From positions 62,001-126,000 of the forward strand of contig JADMXW010000015.1 of the NCBI GenBank assembly GCA_015548865.1: a stretch of 64,000 nt of DNA. Reading direction: 5' to 3'. The notes under the pieces are model-generated. The model had not been told where the DNA came from. It searched no databases and worked only from the letters and a program-made list of their open reading frames with translations. Positions 54,764-63,633 of this stretch are shown in pieces. The position numbers were made by a program, and so were the translations under genes. Within the stretch, counting starts at the first letter, position 1, and each line of letters begins with the position of its first letter. Source of the DNA: Serratia marcescens (GTDB lineage: Bacteria; Pseudomonadota; Gammaproteobacteria; Enterobacterales; Enterobacteriaceae).

Positions 54764-56124
54764 TTTTTTTCCTGGGTAAAGTGTACTTGTGTTTCTGATA
54801 GCTGCTGGTTACTTTTTTGTATTAGTTATGATTGCTACGATGAAAAAATTTCGTCATCATGCTTTTTGATAGGCCGTATATGATTATGATAAAAATTAAT
54901 TCATCAATGAGTATCAATTTTTCTTGATTTATCTAATTGTTTTTATGGTTATTTTTGTTTTTCTATGTATCAAAATTCCGTTTGTTAGCCTGATTGGCGG
55001 ATAATATAAACGTTTTTTCGTCATTTCCTGTCATTTTTCGCTCAATGTTTTAAAAAGTTTTTTGAGTGGTGGGGCAATTGTAAGGAATTCTTCAGACATT
55101 TGTATTTTTTTTAAAATGATATTGGATGAGATTGAATCTCAATATACATTAAGGATGTCTGATTGCCATTTTTTCATATGATATGCATTTTTTGCATCTA
55201 GCAGTAAAATACTTACGCTTTTGTGTCTTAAATGAGACAGTGACCGTTTACGATTGGGCAGGTAAGATTCATATGTTATGCTTTTGTTGAATGCATCTGT
55301 TGATACAAGTGATCCTGCTAAGATTAGTATGGAGATTAAATAGAGTAGGCTCATTCAGAATATTCGAAGTAAGAATTATCTGATTTTATGGTTTATTCTC
55401 TTCTGACACCGATGTCATCATATCGATAGTATTAGTCCTGATATACAGGATATATTGATTGTTCTTGTTCTATTGGGAGATATGTCTTAACTTTCTTATT
55501 GAATGTGAACCTGACTAAGCCAAAAAATTCCGAGTAGAGGCCTTCCATCAAAAGCTCAGGTTAAGAGTCTCGTGGGGTATACGACCTGAATGGTCTTTTT
55601 TGCGAAACTGTGTGATGCTTCGAATAAATTGATATGCGAGTGCCAAATCTATCACTCTTTGGCATAAGAATATGAACAGTTTGAAAGAAATGGACTACCG
55701 ATTTACGCGTTTATATCCGGTTATTTGGACTATGTTTAATATGCTGAAAAACTTGATTATTTCATGTAATGGAATTCTTATATGTAGTCAATGAGTCAAT
55801 AAGGTTTTGAGCCATAAGTGGCTGTGTTGATAATAATTTTTGTGAATGTGTCGAACTACACTATTTCTATATCTGAGCTACACTTGTTTTAAGCTACTTT
55901 GTAGATCTGTGTTCTTATGTAGAGCAAGGGAATAGTTCTAACCCTTTCTATGATGATCGGGTGCAATCTTAAGTCGTACGTATTCATTCGTCTCTTTTCA
56001 TGATGTCGGTGAAGGGCTCTGGTTGCCATTTTTCAATTGGACAACGTATAGGATGGTCCAGGTTTTTGCCCTTGTGGCGAATAAAAAAGTCAAAGCTTGC
56101 GATTGATGAGTAGGCGGAGGATGT
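54764..56124. other. 1.36-kb AT-rich stretch without a convincing gene
   Basis: The base composition is clearly more AT-rich than the flanking core genes. Only short frames occur. One of 71 codons on the minus strand (55139-55354) begins with a hydrophobic segment (SLLYLISILILAGSLVS) but has no ribosome site; it is possible but unsupported. I see no transposase remnant, tRNA or inverted repeat ends. It may hold promoters for the 56.1-57.8 kb regulator genes or decayed genes. Confidence 0.5.
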
Positions 56125-56693
56125 ATGGTAAACAATAATGTCTTGATCTTCGGTCAAGATTACTTTTTCTGTAAGAGTGTATCTGACATTCTGCAGGATA
56201 AAAATATTCACTATATTCATGTAAAGAATTATCGTCAATTCTTTACACAACTTGTTAGTGATACACCCTCTCTGGTTATTGTGACTGATGATATATTGGA
56301 TTGTGAGAGGAAAAGGGAACTATTCAAGCTCAAATGTCATTCGTTGGGGGTAAGAGTCTTGCTTTTTACCGATGGGGGAGTAGACATCAGCATTAGCAAA
56401 GGCTTTTCTGTAGTAGACAAAAAAAACCCATTGTCATTCTATAAAACTATTATTGATCTGTTTTGCGCGGGATACTGTTTGACAGACTCAAAAATTATCC
56501 CCGATAAGAAGTTAAATGTACATAAAGTTCTTAGTCCTAGAGAAAATACCATATTGTCTATGATGACGGGTGGTGTGAGTGTGAGAGATATATCTAAGCA
56601 ATTGAAAATAAAAGAAAAACAATTATGACCTATAAGCGACGTTTCTTCGCAAAATTGGGTGTGAGAAAACTTCGGGATTGTATTATCCCTTGA
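56125..56693 (+). pseudogene. LuxR-type response regulator, frameshifted in a poly-A run
   Basis: The first 167 codons encode a degenerate receiver-like domain (VLIFGQDYFFCKSVSDIL, PSLVIVTDDILDC) and the first part of a LuxR helix-turn-helix (LSPRENTILSMMTGGVSVRD then ISKQLKIKEK). The frame then stops at 56628. Shifting by minus one within the GAAAAAC run (56614-56620) gives KEKTIMTYKRRFFAKLGVRK and onward to IIP with a TGA at 56691-56693, the normal LuxR ending. One missing A in the five-A run explains it. The gene could be dead, switched off by slippage, or the base could be a sequencing error. Similar regulators often control fimbriae or adhesins. Confidence 0.75.
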
Positions 56694-56706
56694 AAAGAGC
56701 TCCAAT

Positions 56707-57084
56707 ATGCCGAGTAATATTGTTTTCTATGATTTAGATTCTTTCTTTGTGTTGGGTGCCAAGACACTTCTTGCTACCTTTGATCCTATCTATATTGCGG
56801 CAACGCAGAAAGATGTGCTTGAGCTTGTTAAAACGCACAGTATTGATATCCTCATTATTGATCCTTCGCAAAGTATATGGATTATCTCAGAGGATTTTTT
56901 AGCATCTATTCGTTCTATCTCAGAAAAAACGAAGATTGTTTTCTTGATTGAAAGTAAAAATAAAAGTAATTTCTACATCAATAGGCTTAGCCCTCATTTG
57001 GTGATAGAGAAAAATATTGAATCAGATTTTTTTGTAAAGATACTGAACTTACTCAACATTGGCATCTATGCTAATAAAATATAA
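56707..57084 (+). CDS. Receiver-like protein without output domain
   Basis: A 125-residue protein resembling the N-terminal half of the regulator just upstream (NIVFYDLDSFFVLGAKTLLA, HSIDILIIDPSQSIW, IRSISEKTKIVFLIES). The phosphorylation-type Asp region is present in weak form (IIDPS). No helix-turn-helix follows and the frame ends at a clean stop. It starts 14 bases after the shifted end of the LuxR-type gene, so the two are probably co-transcribed. It may be a truncated paralogue or an adaptor that pairs with it. Confidence 0.55.
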   Translation: MPSNIVFYDLDSFFVLGAKTLLATFDPIYIAATQKDVLELVKTHSIDILIIDPSQSIWIISEDFLASIRSISEKTKIVFLIESKNKSNFYINRLSPHLVIEKNIESDFFVKILNLLNIGIYANKI

Positions 57085-57162
57085 ATTTTCTATTAAGAGA
57101 GAAAGTGTCATTTACGCTATTAAACTAAAGGCACATTTTTCCTGATAAGGTAATAAATAATA

Positions 57163-57795
57163 ATGTTATATAATTACGAAGATAAGCGCTGCCCATTATT
57201 TGATGAGAAGATGAGCAGTAACACAAATATACTAAAAAACTATTTACTACCCCATATGGTAAAAGTAAAAAACGAAAAAGAAAAACAGGATTTAACGTCG
57301 TTTTTCTATGTCTCATCTGGTTTTGTATCTGTTTATCGAAAGAGTGAAGATGTTTTACTCGGTCATCTACATGCACCAATATTTTTTGGTGTTAATTATT
57401 TATATGATGTCTATTTTCCGGTTTACTTTACCGGAGGAGCAGGAACGGTTATTTATAAAGGTGATGTGGGTGTGCTCTTAAAAATAATAAGAGAGAACCA
57501 TCTGGAAGAGTATCTTCTTTATGTTATGATTTCTAATGTAAATGAATTATATCGTAGAGATTTGATTTCTGTAAAATCAGATAGTTATCAAATCATAAAA
57601 AGTATATTACTGCACTATATTGATAAACCTCTAGATTTTAGAATGCAATTTGGTATAGCTTCAATTATCATTAAGCTAACTGGTTTATCTCGTAGCCATG
57701 TCATGCGAATTCTGTCCGAGTTGAAAAAGGGAGGGTACATTGAAACAAAAGAGGGTAAGCTTATATCTGTTTCAGATTTGCCAGAAAAATTTTAA
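57163..57795 (+). CDS. IprA/YaiV-like winged-helix transcriptional regulator
   Basis: A 210-residue CRP/FNR-fold regulator lacking cyclic-nucleotide contacts. The N-terminal beta-barrel part has TSFFYVSSGFVSVYRKSEDV and LLGHLHAPIFFGVNYLYD. The C-terminal winged helix has KLTGLSRSHVMRILSELKKG then GYIETKEGKLISVSDLP, close to E. coli YaiV (IprA), known for affecting oxidative-stress resistance. AAGG lies upstream of the ATG at 57163. It is AT-rich like its neighbours and precedes the adhesin pseudogene, which it may once have controlled (inference). A dyad follows the stop. Confidence 0.8.
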   Translation: MLYNYEDKRCPLFDEKMSSNTNILKNYLLPHMVKVKNEKEKQDLTSFFYVSSGFVSVYRKSEDVLLGHLHAPIFFGVNYLYDVYFPVYFTGGAGTVIYKGDVGVLLKIIRENHLEEYLLYVMISNVNELYRRDLISVKSDSYQIIKSILLHYIDKPLDFRMQFGIASIIIKLTGLSRSHVMRILSELKKGGYIETKEGKLISVSDLPEKF

Positions 57796-58099
57796 AAAGT
57801 AAAACGGCGAGCAATATTCTTCTATTTTCGCCGTTTACTATGATCGTGCAATTTAAATTATTTGTTTAAAATCAATTAGTTAATAAAAACTTTCTTTTGA
57901 ATTCTTCTTTTTTTACTCGGCTATAAATCTTTATCATTTCTTGAAAGAACAGCTATTTAGTCTGTTCTAGTCTTTTAGTAGATCATTCATGATAAATTAT
58001 AATTTTGGAAATAGTATCGTGTGGTGACTATATCTTTTTTTATTTTCTTCTCCCTTTCGTTTCCTGTATTCGTTACGATCAGAATTACAGGTGAAGTAA
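57796..58099. other. 304-bp gap with a hairpin, upstream of the adhesin pseudogene
   Basis: A stem GTAAAACGGCGA / TCGCCGTTTAC (57799-57838) lies a few bases after the IprA-like stop; it has a weak U-run and may act as a terminator. The remainder is AT-rich with no gene. Confidence 0.5.
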
Positions 58100-60729
58100 A
58101 TGGCTATAAATGACATTTTTTCAAATCTGTCGAGTACCTTACGGCTAGGAATTACTTTCACAAAGCAACGTCTCCTTTGCCTGCTGGCATTGAATTATGC
58201 GCTATTCCCTGCCTATGTTCAGAGTGATAATCGACTTTTTACCTATCCAGAATGTTTTGCATCGCTGCCAACCACGGTATATAAACTTAAAATCGGCGAA
58301 TCAACACAATCCGTGGCAGAAAACCTCCATGTTAGTATGGACATATTGCGTAAGTTAAATAGAACACGGACTTTTTTGCATGAATTCAATAATCTTCAAC
58401 CTGGTGAAGAACTGATTGTTCCGCAGTCCTCTTGGGCACCATCAGAAATAAAGTATCAACGTAAAAATCCCGTCCCGATAATTGTAGATGATGAACGCTC
58501 GTACACGATTGCACGATTTACCTCTCGTTTGGGGTCTTTTTTTGCTAATGATCCAAAGCGTGATACCGCTATTGCCGAACTGCACCGCATTGCCATTGAT
58601 CAGGCCGGCAGCGGATTTCAGCAATGGTTGAGCCGTTTTGGTACCGCGCGCGTGCAGCTAGATACAAGTCATGCCTCTTTACTAAAAAAATCTCACGTTG
58701 ATTTATTGCTTCCCTTGCGAGACAGAGAGGACAATCTCCTCTTCTCACAGGGCAGTATTCATCATAGCGATAAACGCATACAGGCAAACTTGGGTTTGGG
58801 AGTGCGTCATATAACGCATCGCGCCGTGATTGGGGGCAACGGTTTTCTTGACTATGATTTTTCTCATCATTATGTGCGCGCGGGTATCGGAATAGAATAT
58901 TGGCGTGATTTCCTGAAACTGGGTGCGAACAGCTATCTGCGCCTGAGTAATTGGAAGATGCCTTATGGCAATGAGCGAGAGCGTCCTGCCAATGGATGGG
59001 ATATCCGTACTGAAGCCTACCTACCTGATTGGCCACAATTAGGTGTGAAGTTGCAGTATGAGCAGTTTTATGGCGAGCAGGTAGTGTTGTTTGGCAAAGA
59101 CGATCGCCAGCGTAATCCCCATGCTATTGGTGTGGGGGTGAACTATACCCCTTTCCCATTGATGACGTTGAGTGCAGAACAGCGCAACGGAAAGGCTGGA
59201 AGCAGTGATACTCGTTTTGGTCTGCAATTTCACTATCAGCTGAGCCAACCTTGGAAACGGCAGCTTGATCCTGAGGCTGTCAGTTCGGCTCGCCATCTTC
59301 CGATGCAGCGTTATGATCTCATCACACGCAAAAATCACCTTGTGTTGGAATATCGTAAGATCCAGACCCTCTTTTTGAGTATGGTCCGAGCGGTGGATGG
59401 TTATTCAGGAGAGCAAAAACCGCTCAATGTGGAGGTGAATGCAACCCATAAACTCGCGCACTTGGAATGGTCTGCATCAGCCTTGATCGCAGCTGGCGGC
59501 AAAATTTTACCGCGCGGCTACGGAAATTATGCTGTGGTATTACCTAACTATAAGGAAGGTGGCCAGCCCAAGAATTGCTATCGCGTTTGTGCCGTTGCGG
59601 TAGATACGCTTGGTCATCGCTCTAATCAAGGGAAATCCTGGATACGTGTCCATGCGCCCGCAGTGGCCAGAATGAACTTGTCCTCGGATGCTGCTCGCAG
59701 CACATTTTCAGTGATGCCCACTTCTGTTGTGGCGAATAATGCGGCCAGTGTAAACATCATCCTTAATATGAGAGACAGCAACGATAACCCCCTAAGCGGC
59801 ATGGCAGGCCATATTACACTCCGGCTACGAAACCAGTATGGGGGTGAACCTTCTGCCGGTGATGTCACCTCAGTGTAATTCGAGAAAGTGGGGGGGCAGG
59901 GCGCTATATTGCCTCGATCAAGGGAACGAGAGCGGGAGTCTATTCAGTAACGCCGTTGCTTGATGGGGCAGCGATAGCGTCACTGTCTGCAACATTTGCA
60001 CTTAAAGCGGATGTCACTACGGCAAAGGTGGAGTCCCTGTCAGCAGACAAATCGCTGCTGACCGGTGATGGCATGGATTATGTTCAACTCACTGCGATGA
60101 TAACTGATGCACATGGCAACCCGGTGCCAAATGCCATGGTGTTATGGCGTCATTCATTTGGTCGCTTGTCAGCGAGCAAGGCGCCGACGTCAGAGTAGGG
60201 TGTTGCCAGTGTCAGCTTTAAAAGTGTCGATAAAGGCCGAGTGACGATAGCGGCTGCGATTAATCATTCAAGTGTGAGTAATGTCAGCGTTAAAACGATG
60301 GGATTTATTGAAGACTCATGGGATACGGCCAGTGACGGTGTCCGGTATCGCTCAGTACCGGTCAAGGGGTATACGTCATTAGGATTTGTTGCAAAAGCGC
60401 CGACCCTTGGCCCCCAGCAATTGGTTTGGTCATCACGTAGCGATCAAACATTGGTGGCGATACTGACCAATCAAGCAGATGAAAATCGGTATGCGGTGAA
60501 ATTTAGAGGATATCGACACTCTGGCTGTAAACTCAGGCCGCTAAATGATGCAATAAGCTGTGCGAAGGCCGGTAGTGGTATGGATGCAGAGCTGGTTTTT
60601 GCCGCAGACGATAATGCAACTTTACCTCCTGGACGCTATGTGGGTGACGTTCATTTTTATGCGAGGAGTGGCCTTGGCGATTTTGAGGTGGAATACTTGC
60701 TGCATGTGACGCTACAAGTGGCGAGGTAG
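58100..60729 (+). pseudogene. Inverse autotransporter (intimin/invasin-like adhesin), multiply inactivated
   Basis: The first 592 codons encode a long signal region, a LysM domain (about residues 60-115, VYKLKIGESTQSVAENLHVS), the inverse-autotransporter beta-barrel (about 140-395, with ANLGLGVRHITHRAVIGGNG and FGLQFHYQLSQPWKRQLDP) and the start of Ig-like repeats. A TAA at 59876 stops it. The missing part continues in another frame from the seven-G run at 59890-59896 (GAGRYIASIKGTRAGVYSV) to an in-frame TAG at 60196, then on to 60729. Both stops fit C-to-T changes of CAA and CAG. The intact product would be an outer-membrane adhesin of about 875 residues. A truncated barrel might still be made. 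Confidence 0.85.
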
Positions 60730-60742
60730 TGGGGTTGCTGGT

Positions 60743-60768
60743 AAAAAAGCCTGCTTGTAGCAGGCGTT
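60743..60768 (-). terminator. Terminator for the DUF2846 lipoprotein gene
   Basis: On the minus strand GCCTGC-TACAA-GCAGGC is followed by six T. Confidence 0.85.
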
Positions 60769-60807
60769 ACTGATCATCAAATCTTGTGAGGGTTTTGATG
60801 TATTGAT

Positions 60808-61275
60808 TTAGGTGTTGCATTGTCCTGATGTTGCCAATTTAACTTCAGGTTTGGAAATTACTCTTTTACCTTCAGTTTCAGACACTTGCTCTAAACCTGC
60901 ACCGCCAACGAAAACGCCCAATTTTATATACTGACGTACAAAGTAATTTTTTCCTGATGCAACACTTAACGTGATGTTGTTAGGTGAAAACTCAGACTCC
61001 GTTCCTACAATATAAGACTTATCGGAAGATACTTGTTGGTAGAAAAATACCCGATCTGCCGTTTCACCAACACAATGCCCATCAAGGTAAATGTCTTTTT
61101 TTAATGCCTTCCCTACAAAGCTATCTCTATAAATATAAATCCCGGCTTTACCCTTTTCAGGAATGGGGAACGACTTCGCAGTGGCATTCTCTTCACTACT
61201 GGCCAGAGGGACAGAGGCACATCCCGTGAGGAAAAGGGACAACAAAATAGCCGGTATAATAAAAATTTTATGCAT
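60808..61275 (-). CDS. DUF2846 family lipoprotein
   Basis: A 155-residue lipoprotein. The signal peptide has the lipobox LTGC (FIIPAILLSLFLTGCASVP). The mature part contains KAGIYIYRDSFVGKALKKDI, YLDGHCVGETADRVFFYQ and SGKNYFVRQYIKLGVFVGG, the pattern of DUF2846 proteins of unknown role, predicted beta-sandwich. I chose the ATG at 61275 since the lipoprotein signal begins there; the frame is open further upstream. The 310-bp gap to the next gene shows no other gene. Confidence 0.8.
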   Translation of the reverse strand: MHKIFIIPAILLSLFLTGCASVPLASSEENATAKSFPIPEKGKAGIYIYRDSFVGKALKKDIYLDGHCVGETADRVFFYQQVSSDKSYIVGTESEFSPNNITLSVASGKNYFVRQYIKLGVFVGGAGLEQVSETEGKRVISKPEVKLATSGQCNT

Positions 61276-61585
61276 TGAAAACCCCAAGATAAAGATCAGA
61301 ATAATCTTAAGCAACAACCTTATCATGAAGGTACACGCTGTACGTACTGTAAACGTGCAAACAAGGGCGTTAATGTAAGCTATGTACGTGCCATGCGTGT
61401 TTATGCCGTTTTTCATATCAAACTGAGTGATATTGAACGATTGTCCACTAAGTCCCGTAAATGCTGCGTTAACTGAGCAACGGTTTTTTCACCCGTAGTT
61501 TAAAATGGGTTTGAGGTACCGCTTCTCTCTTTTATTGAAGAAAAGTGTTTTTGTTAAAAGGTAGGAGAAAAGAGTGGGGATATAT

Positions 61586-61918
61586 TTAACGATGAGTTTC
61601 AGCCCTACGCTTTACCAGAGCAAGAATTTCTGGTTTTTCCTCAGGCGAGAGTGCTTGAAATGCCAGTATCATTTCGGCTAGCTCATCATCTGCAGTATAA
61701 AAATAAGCCAAGGGTACCTCTAACACATTGGCTAGCAGTTGGATCGTTTCAGTATTGGCCTCATGTACACCTCTTTCATAGCGATTAATACGGGTGCTTG
61801 CGACAAATTCATCGATCCCTGCATTAATCCCGAGCTGTTTTTGTGATAGCCCTTTTGCCAAACGCGCTTGCTTAAGCCGTTGACAGAAAATGTCATGGTA
61901 GTTTGGTTTTGTCTTCAT
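61586..61918 (-). CDS. XRE-family helix-turn-helix repressor
   Basis: A 110-residue phage-type repressor. The HTH lies at about residues 10-70 (FCQRLKQARLAKGLSQKQLG, STRINRYERGVHEANTETIQ, LLANVLEVPLAYFYTADDEL). A short helical tail follows (LSPEEKPEILALVKRR), typical of small XRE regulators that bind as dimers. Its ATG overlaps the edge of a region with two copies of ACTACGA..CGTAGT, almost surely its own operators. It diverges from a Ner/Nlp-like gene, a phage-style switch layout. Confidence 0.87.
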   Translation of the reverse strand: MKTKPNYHDIFCQRLKQARLAKGLSQKQLGINAGIDEFVASTRINRYERGVHEANTETIQLLANVLEVPLAYFYTADDELAEMILAFQALSPEEKPEILALVKRRAETHR

Positions 61919-61919
61919 G

Positions 61920-61970
61920 ACTACGATAATCGTAGTTTTTACTTGAAATGAATACTACGAATAACGTAGT
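61920..61970. promoter_or_regulatory. Paired operators of the XRE repressor / Ner-like switch
   Basis: Two 17-base palindromes, ACTACGATAATCGTAGT (61920-61936) and ACTACGAATAACGTAGT (61954-61970), are centred 34 bp apart. A half-site TTACTACGGA (about 61991) lies further right. They cover the divergent promoters. Confidence 0.8.
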
Positions 61971-62015
61971 ATTGGATTGCACTTGTTCCTTTTACTACGG
62001 AGGGTTAAGGGTTAT

Positions 62016-62276
62016 ATGAATAACGATTGGCATCGTGCGGATATTATCTCTGCTTTGCGCAAACGGGGAACGACAATGGCTGCACTTTCTCGCTCTATCG
62101 GTTTGAGTTTATCAACGTTGGCTAATGTACTGACGCGACCCTGGCCGAAAGGTGAATGGTCAATCGCCGAGAAACTGGATATTCATCCTGCGGAGATTTG
62201 GCCAAGTCGTTATTATGATGAAGCTGGCAAGCTGATTGATCGTAAGGTGAAAATAAGAGGAGATCGGCCTAAGTAA
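62016..62276 (+). CDS. Ner/Nlp (SfsB)-family DNA-binding protein
   Basis: An 86-residue protein close to Mu Ner and E. coli Nlp/SfsB: DWHRADIISALRKRGTTMAA, LSRSIGLSLSTLANVLTRPW, PKGEWSIAEKLDIHPAEIWP and SRYYDEAGKLIDRKVKI. Ner-type proteins bind DNA and repress early phage promoters; Nlp activates maltose genes in some strains. The ATG at 62016 follows AAGG. It pairs head to head with the XRE repressor. It may be a relic prophage switch or a settled regulator; no other phage genes are beside it. Confidence 0.88.
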   Translation: MNNDWHRADIISALRKRGTTMAALSRSIGLSLSTLANVLTRPWPKGEWSIAEKLDIHPAEIWPSRYYDEAGKLIDRKVKIRGDRPK

Positions 62277-62601
62277 CGTGAGCATATTACTTAATTTGTC
62301 TTTTTAGCTGCGGGAACTGGTATCAATCACAGCGCTCTAAAAGGGTGTTGTGGTGCTCCTACACATTTTTATGCCCGCATGGCATGCTTGTTGAAGCAAT
62401 GTGGGTTCCAGTGTCACGCTAACCGTCTTCTTGTGCCGGATACTCGCGGTAGACATAGTTACCCCTGGTTGATACACATGTAATGGACCCTTGTGCAGGG
62501 CACGGATCATTTTACGAGCAAAGAGGGTTTCAGGGATGAAGGCTATCGATTTATAAGTAGTAGGTCACTCTTCATCGTCTCGCAGAGAAGAACGTTATCC
62601 T
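62277..62601. other. Gap between the Ner-like gene and the yicC terminator
   Basis: I see no gene, repeat or RNA signature in this stretch. Confidence 0.5.
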
Positions 62602-62628
62602 AAAAAATGCCCTGTAAATAGGGCATTA
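62602..62628 (-). terminator. yicC terminator
   Basis: On the minus strand AATGCCCT-ATTTAC-AGGGCATT is followed by a T-run. Confidence 0.85.
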
Positions 62629-62654
62629 TAAACATTCGTGGAGCGCGGCAGTCA

Positions 62655-63518
62655 TCATTCAATGTTTTGGATCTGTTCCCGCATTTGCTCAATCAGCACC
62701 TTTAGCTCAATAGCGCTGGCAGTTACGTCGGCGTTGATGGATTTGGAGGCCAGCGTGTTAGATTCACGGTTAAACTCTTGCATCATGAAGTCCAGACGGC
62801 GGCCAACGGCTTCTGGCTTTTTCAAGATGTTATAAGTCTCTTTAACGTGCGCTTCGAGCCGGTCCAGCTCTTCGGCAACGTCGACCCGCTGCGCCAGCAA
62901 CACCAGCTCTTGTTCCAGTCGGTTGTTTTCCAACTGAACCTGTGCTTCTTCCAGCTTATTGAGCAGGCGTTCGCGCTGCCATTGCAGAATGGTCGGCATG
63001 TGTGCACGCACTTTCACCACTTCAGCACTTACGCCAGCGAGGCGTTGTTCTATAAGCAGTTTTAAAGCAGCGCCTTCAGTTTCTCGCGCAGTGATAAAGT
63101 CATCCAGTGCCGTTTCCAGCGCGGCCATCAATTCTTTGCTAATCGCATCCAGATCTTGATCTTGCGCGGACATCACGCCCGGCCAACGCAAAATGTCAAC
63201 GGGATTGATTTCCCCTTCATCGCTTTGCATTTTGACCCAGTTGGCGGCTTCAACCAGTTGTTTTGCCAGTTTTTCATTCAGGATCAAGCTGCCTTGCGCA
63301 CTCGGGTCGAGCTCAAAACGCAGGTTGCATTCGATTTTTCCGCGCGTCAGTCGGGCGCGAATACGCTCACGAATCACCGGCTCCAAGCTGCGGAACTGTT
63401 CCGGTAAACGGATGTATGTTTCAAGATAACGCTGGTTAACGGAACGGAGCTCCCACGCGGCGTTACCCCAGCCGCCCTTGATGTCACGGCGGGCGTAGGC
63501 GGTCATACTGCGGATCAT
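62655..63518 (-). CDS. yicC: YicC/YloC family endoribonuclease
   Basis: A 287-residue protein almost identical in plan to E. coli YicC. Blocks are MIRSMTAYARRDIKGGWGNA, ELRSVNQRYLETYIRLPEQF, RIRARLTRGKIECNLRFE, QELVLLAQRVDVAEELDRLE, SHVKET-like EAHVKETYNILKK, and GRRLDFMMQEFNRESNTLAS. YicC is reported as a stress-linked RNase that acts on RyhB and other sRNAs. The length is normal and the start is clear. It is single, convergent to nothing, with its own terminator. Confidence 0.95.
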   Translation of the reverse strand: MIRSMTAYARRDIKGGWGNAAWELRSVNQRYLETYIRLPEQFRSLEPVIRERIRARLTRGKIECNLRFELDPSAQGSLILNEKLAKQLVEAANWVKMQSDEGEINPVDILRWPGVMSAQDQDLDAISKELMAALETALDDFITARETEGAALKLLIEQRLAGVSAEVVKVRAHMPTILQWQRERLLNKLEEAQVQLENNRLEQELVLLAQRVDVAEELDRLEAHVKETYNILKKPEAVGRRLDFMMQEFNRESNTLASKSINADVTASAIELKVLIEQMREQIQNIE

Positions 63519-63633
63519 CGATATTTACCTGTTTAGCAAGTGATGGGGTGAGTATAACGCGCTCGTGGTTTTGCTGGGTAGGACAAAATAAATCCAGTGG
63601 CAAGCCGCGGGGGGAATTCAGAGCACTACCGCA

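Noticed and set aside
55984-56250. 88-codon minus-strand frame ending near 55984
   Set aside because: About half of it lies antisense to the LuxR-type gene, it has no ribosome site, and no start lies close to the part outside that gene.
56605-56628. Programmed minus-one ribosomal frameshift in the LuxR-type gene
   Set aside because: The A-run is not in the X-XXY-YYZ phase needed for a classic slippery heptamer and no downstream stem or pseudoknot was seen; a lost base is simpler.
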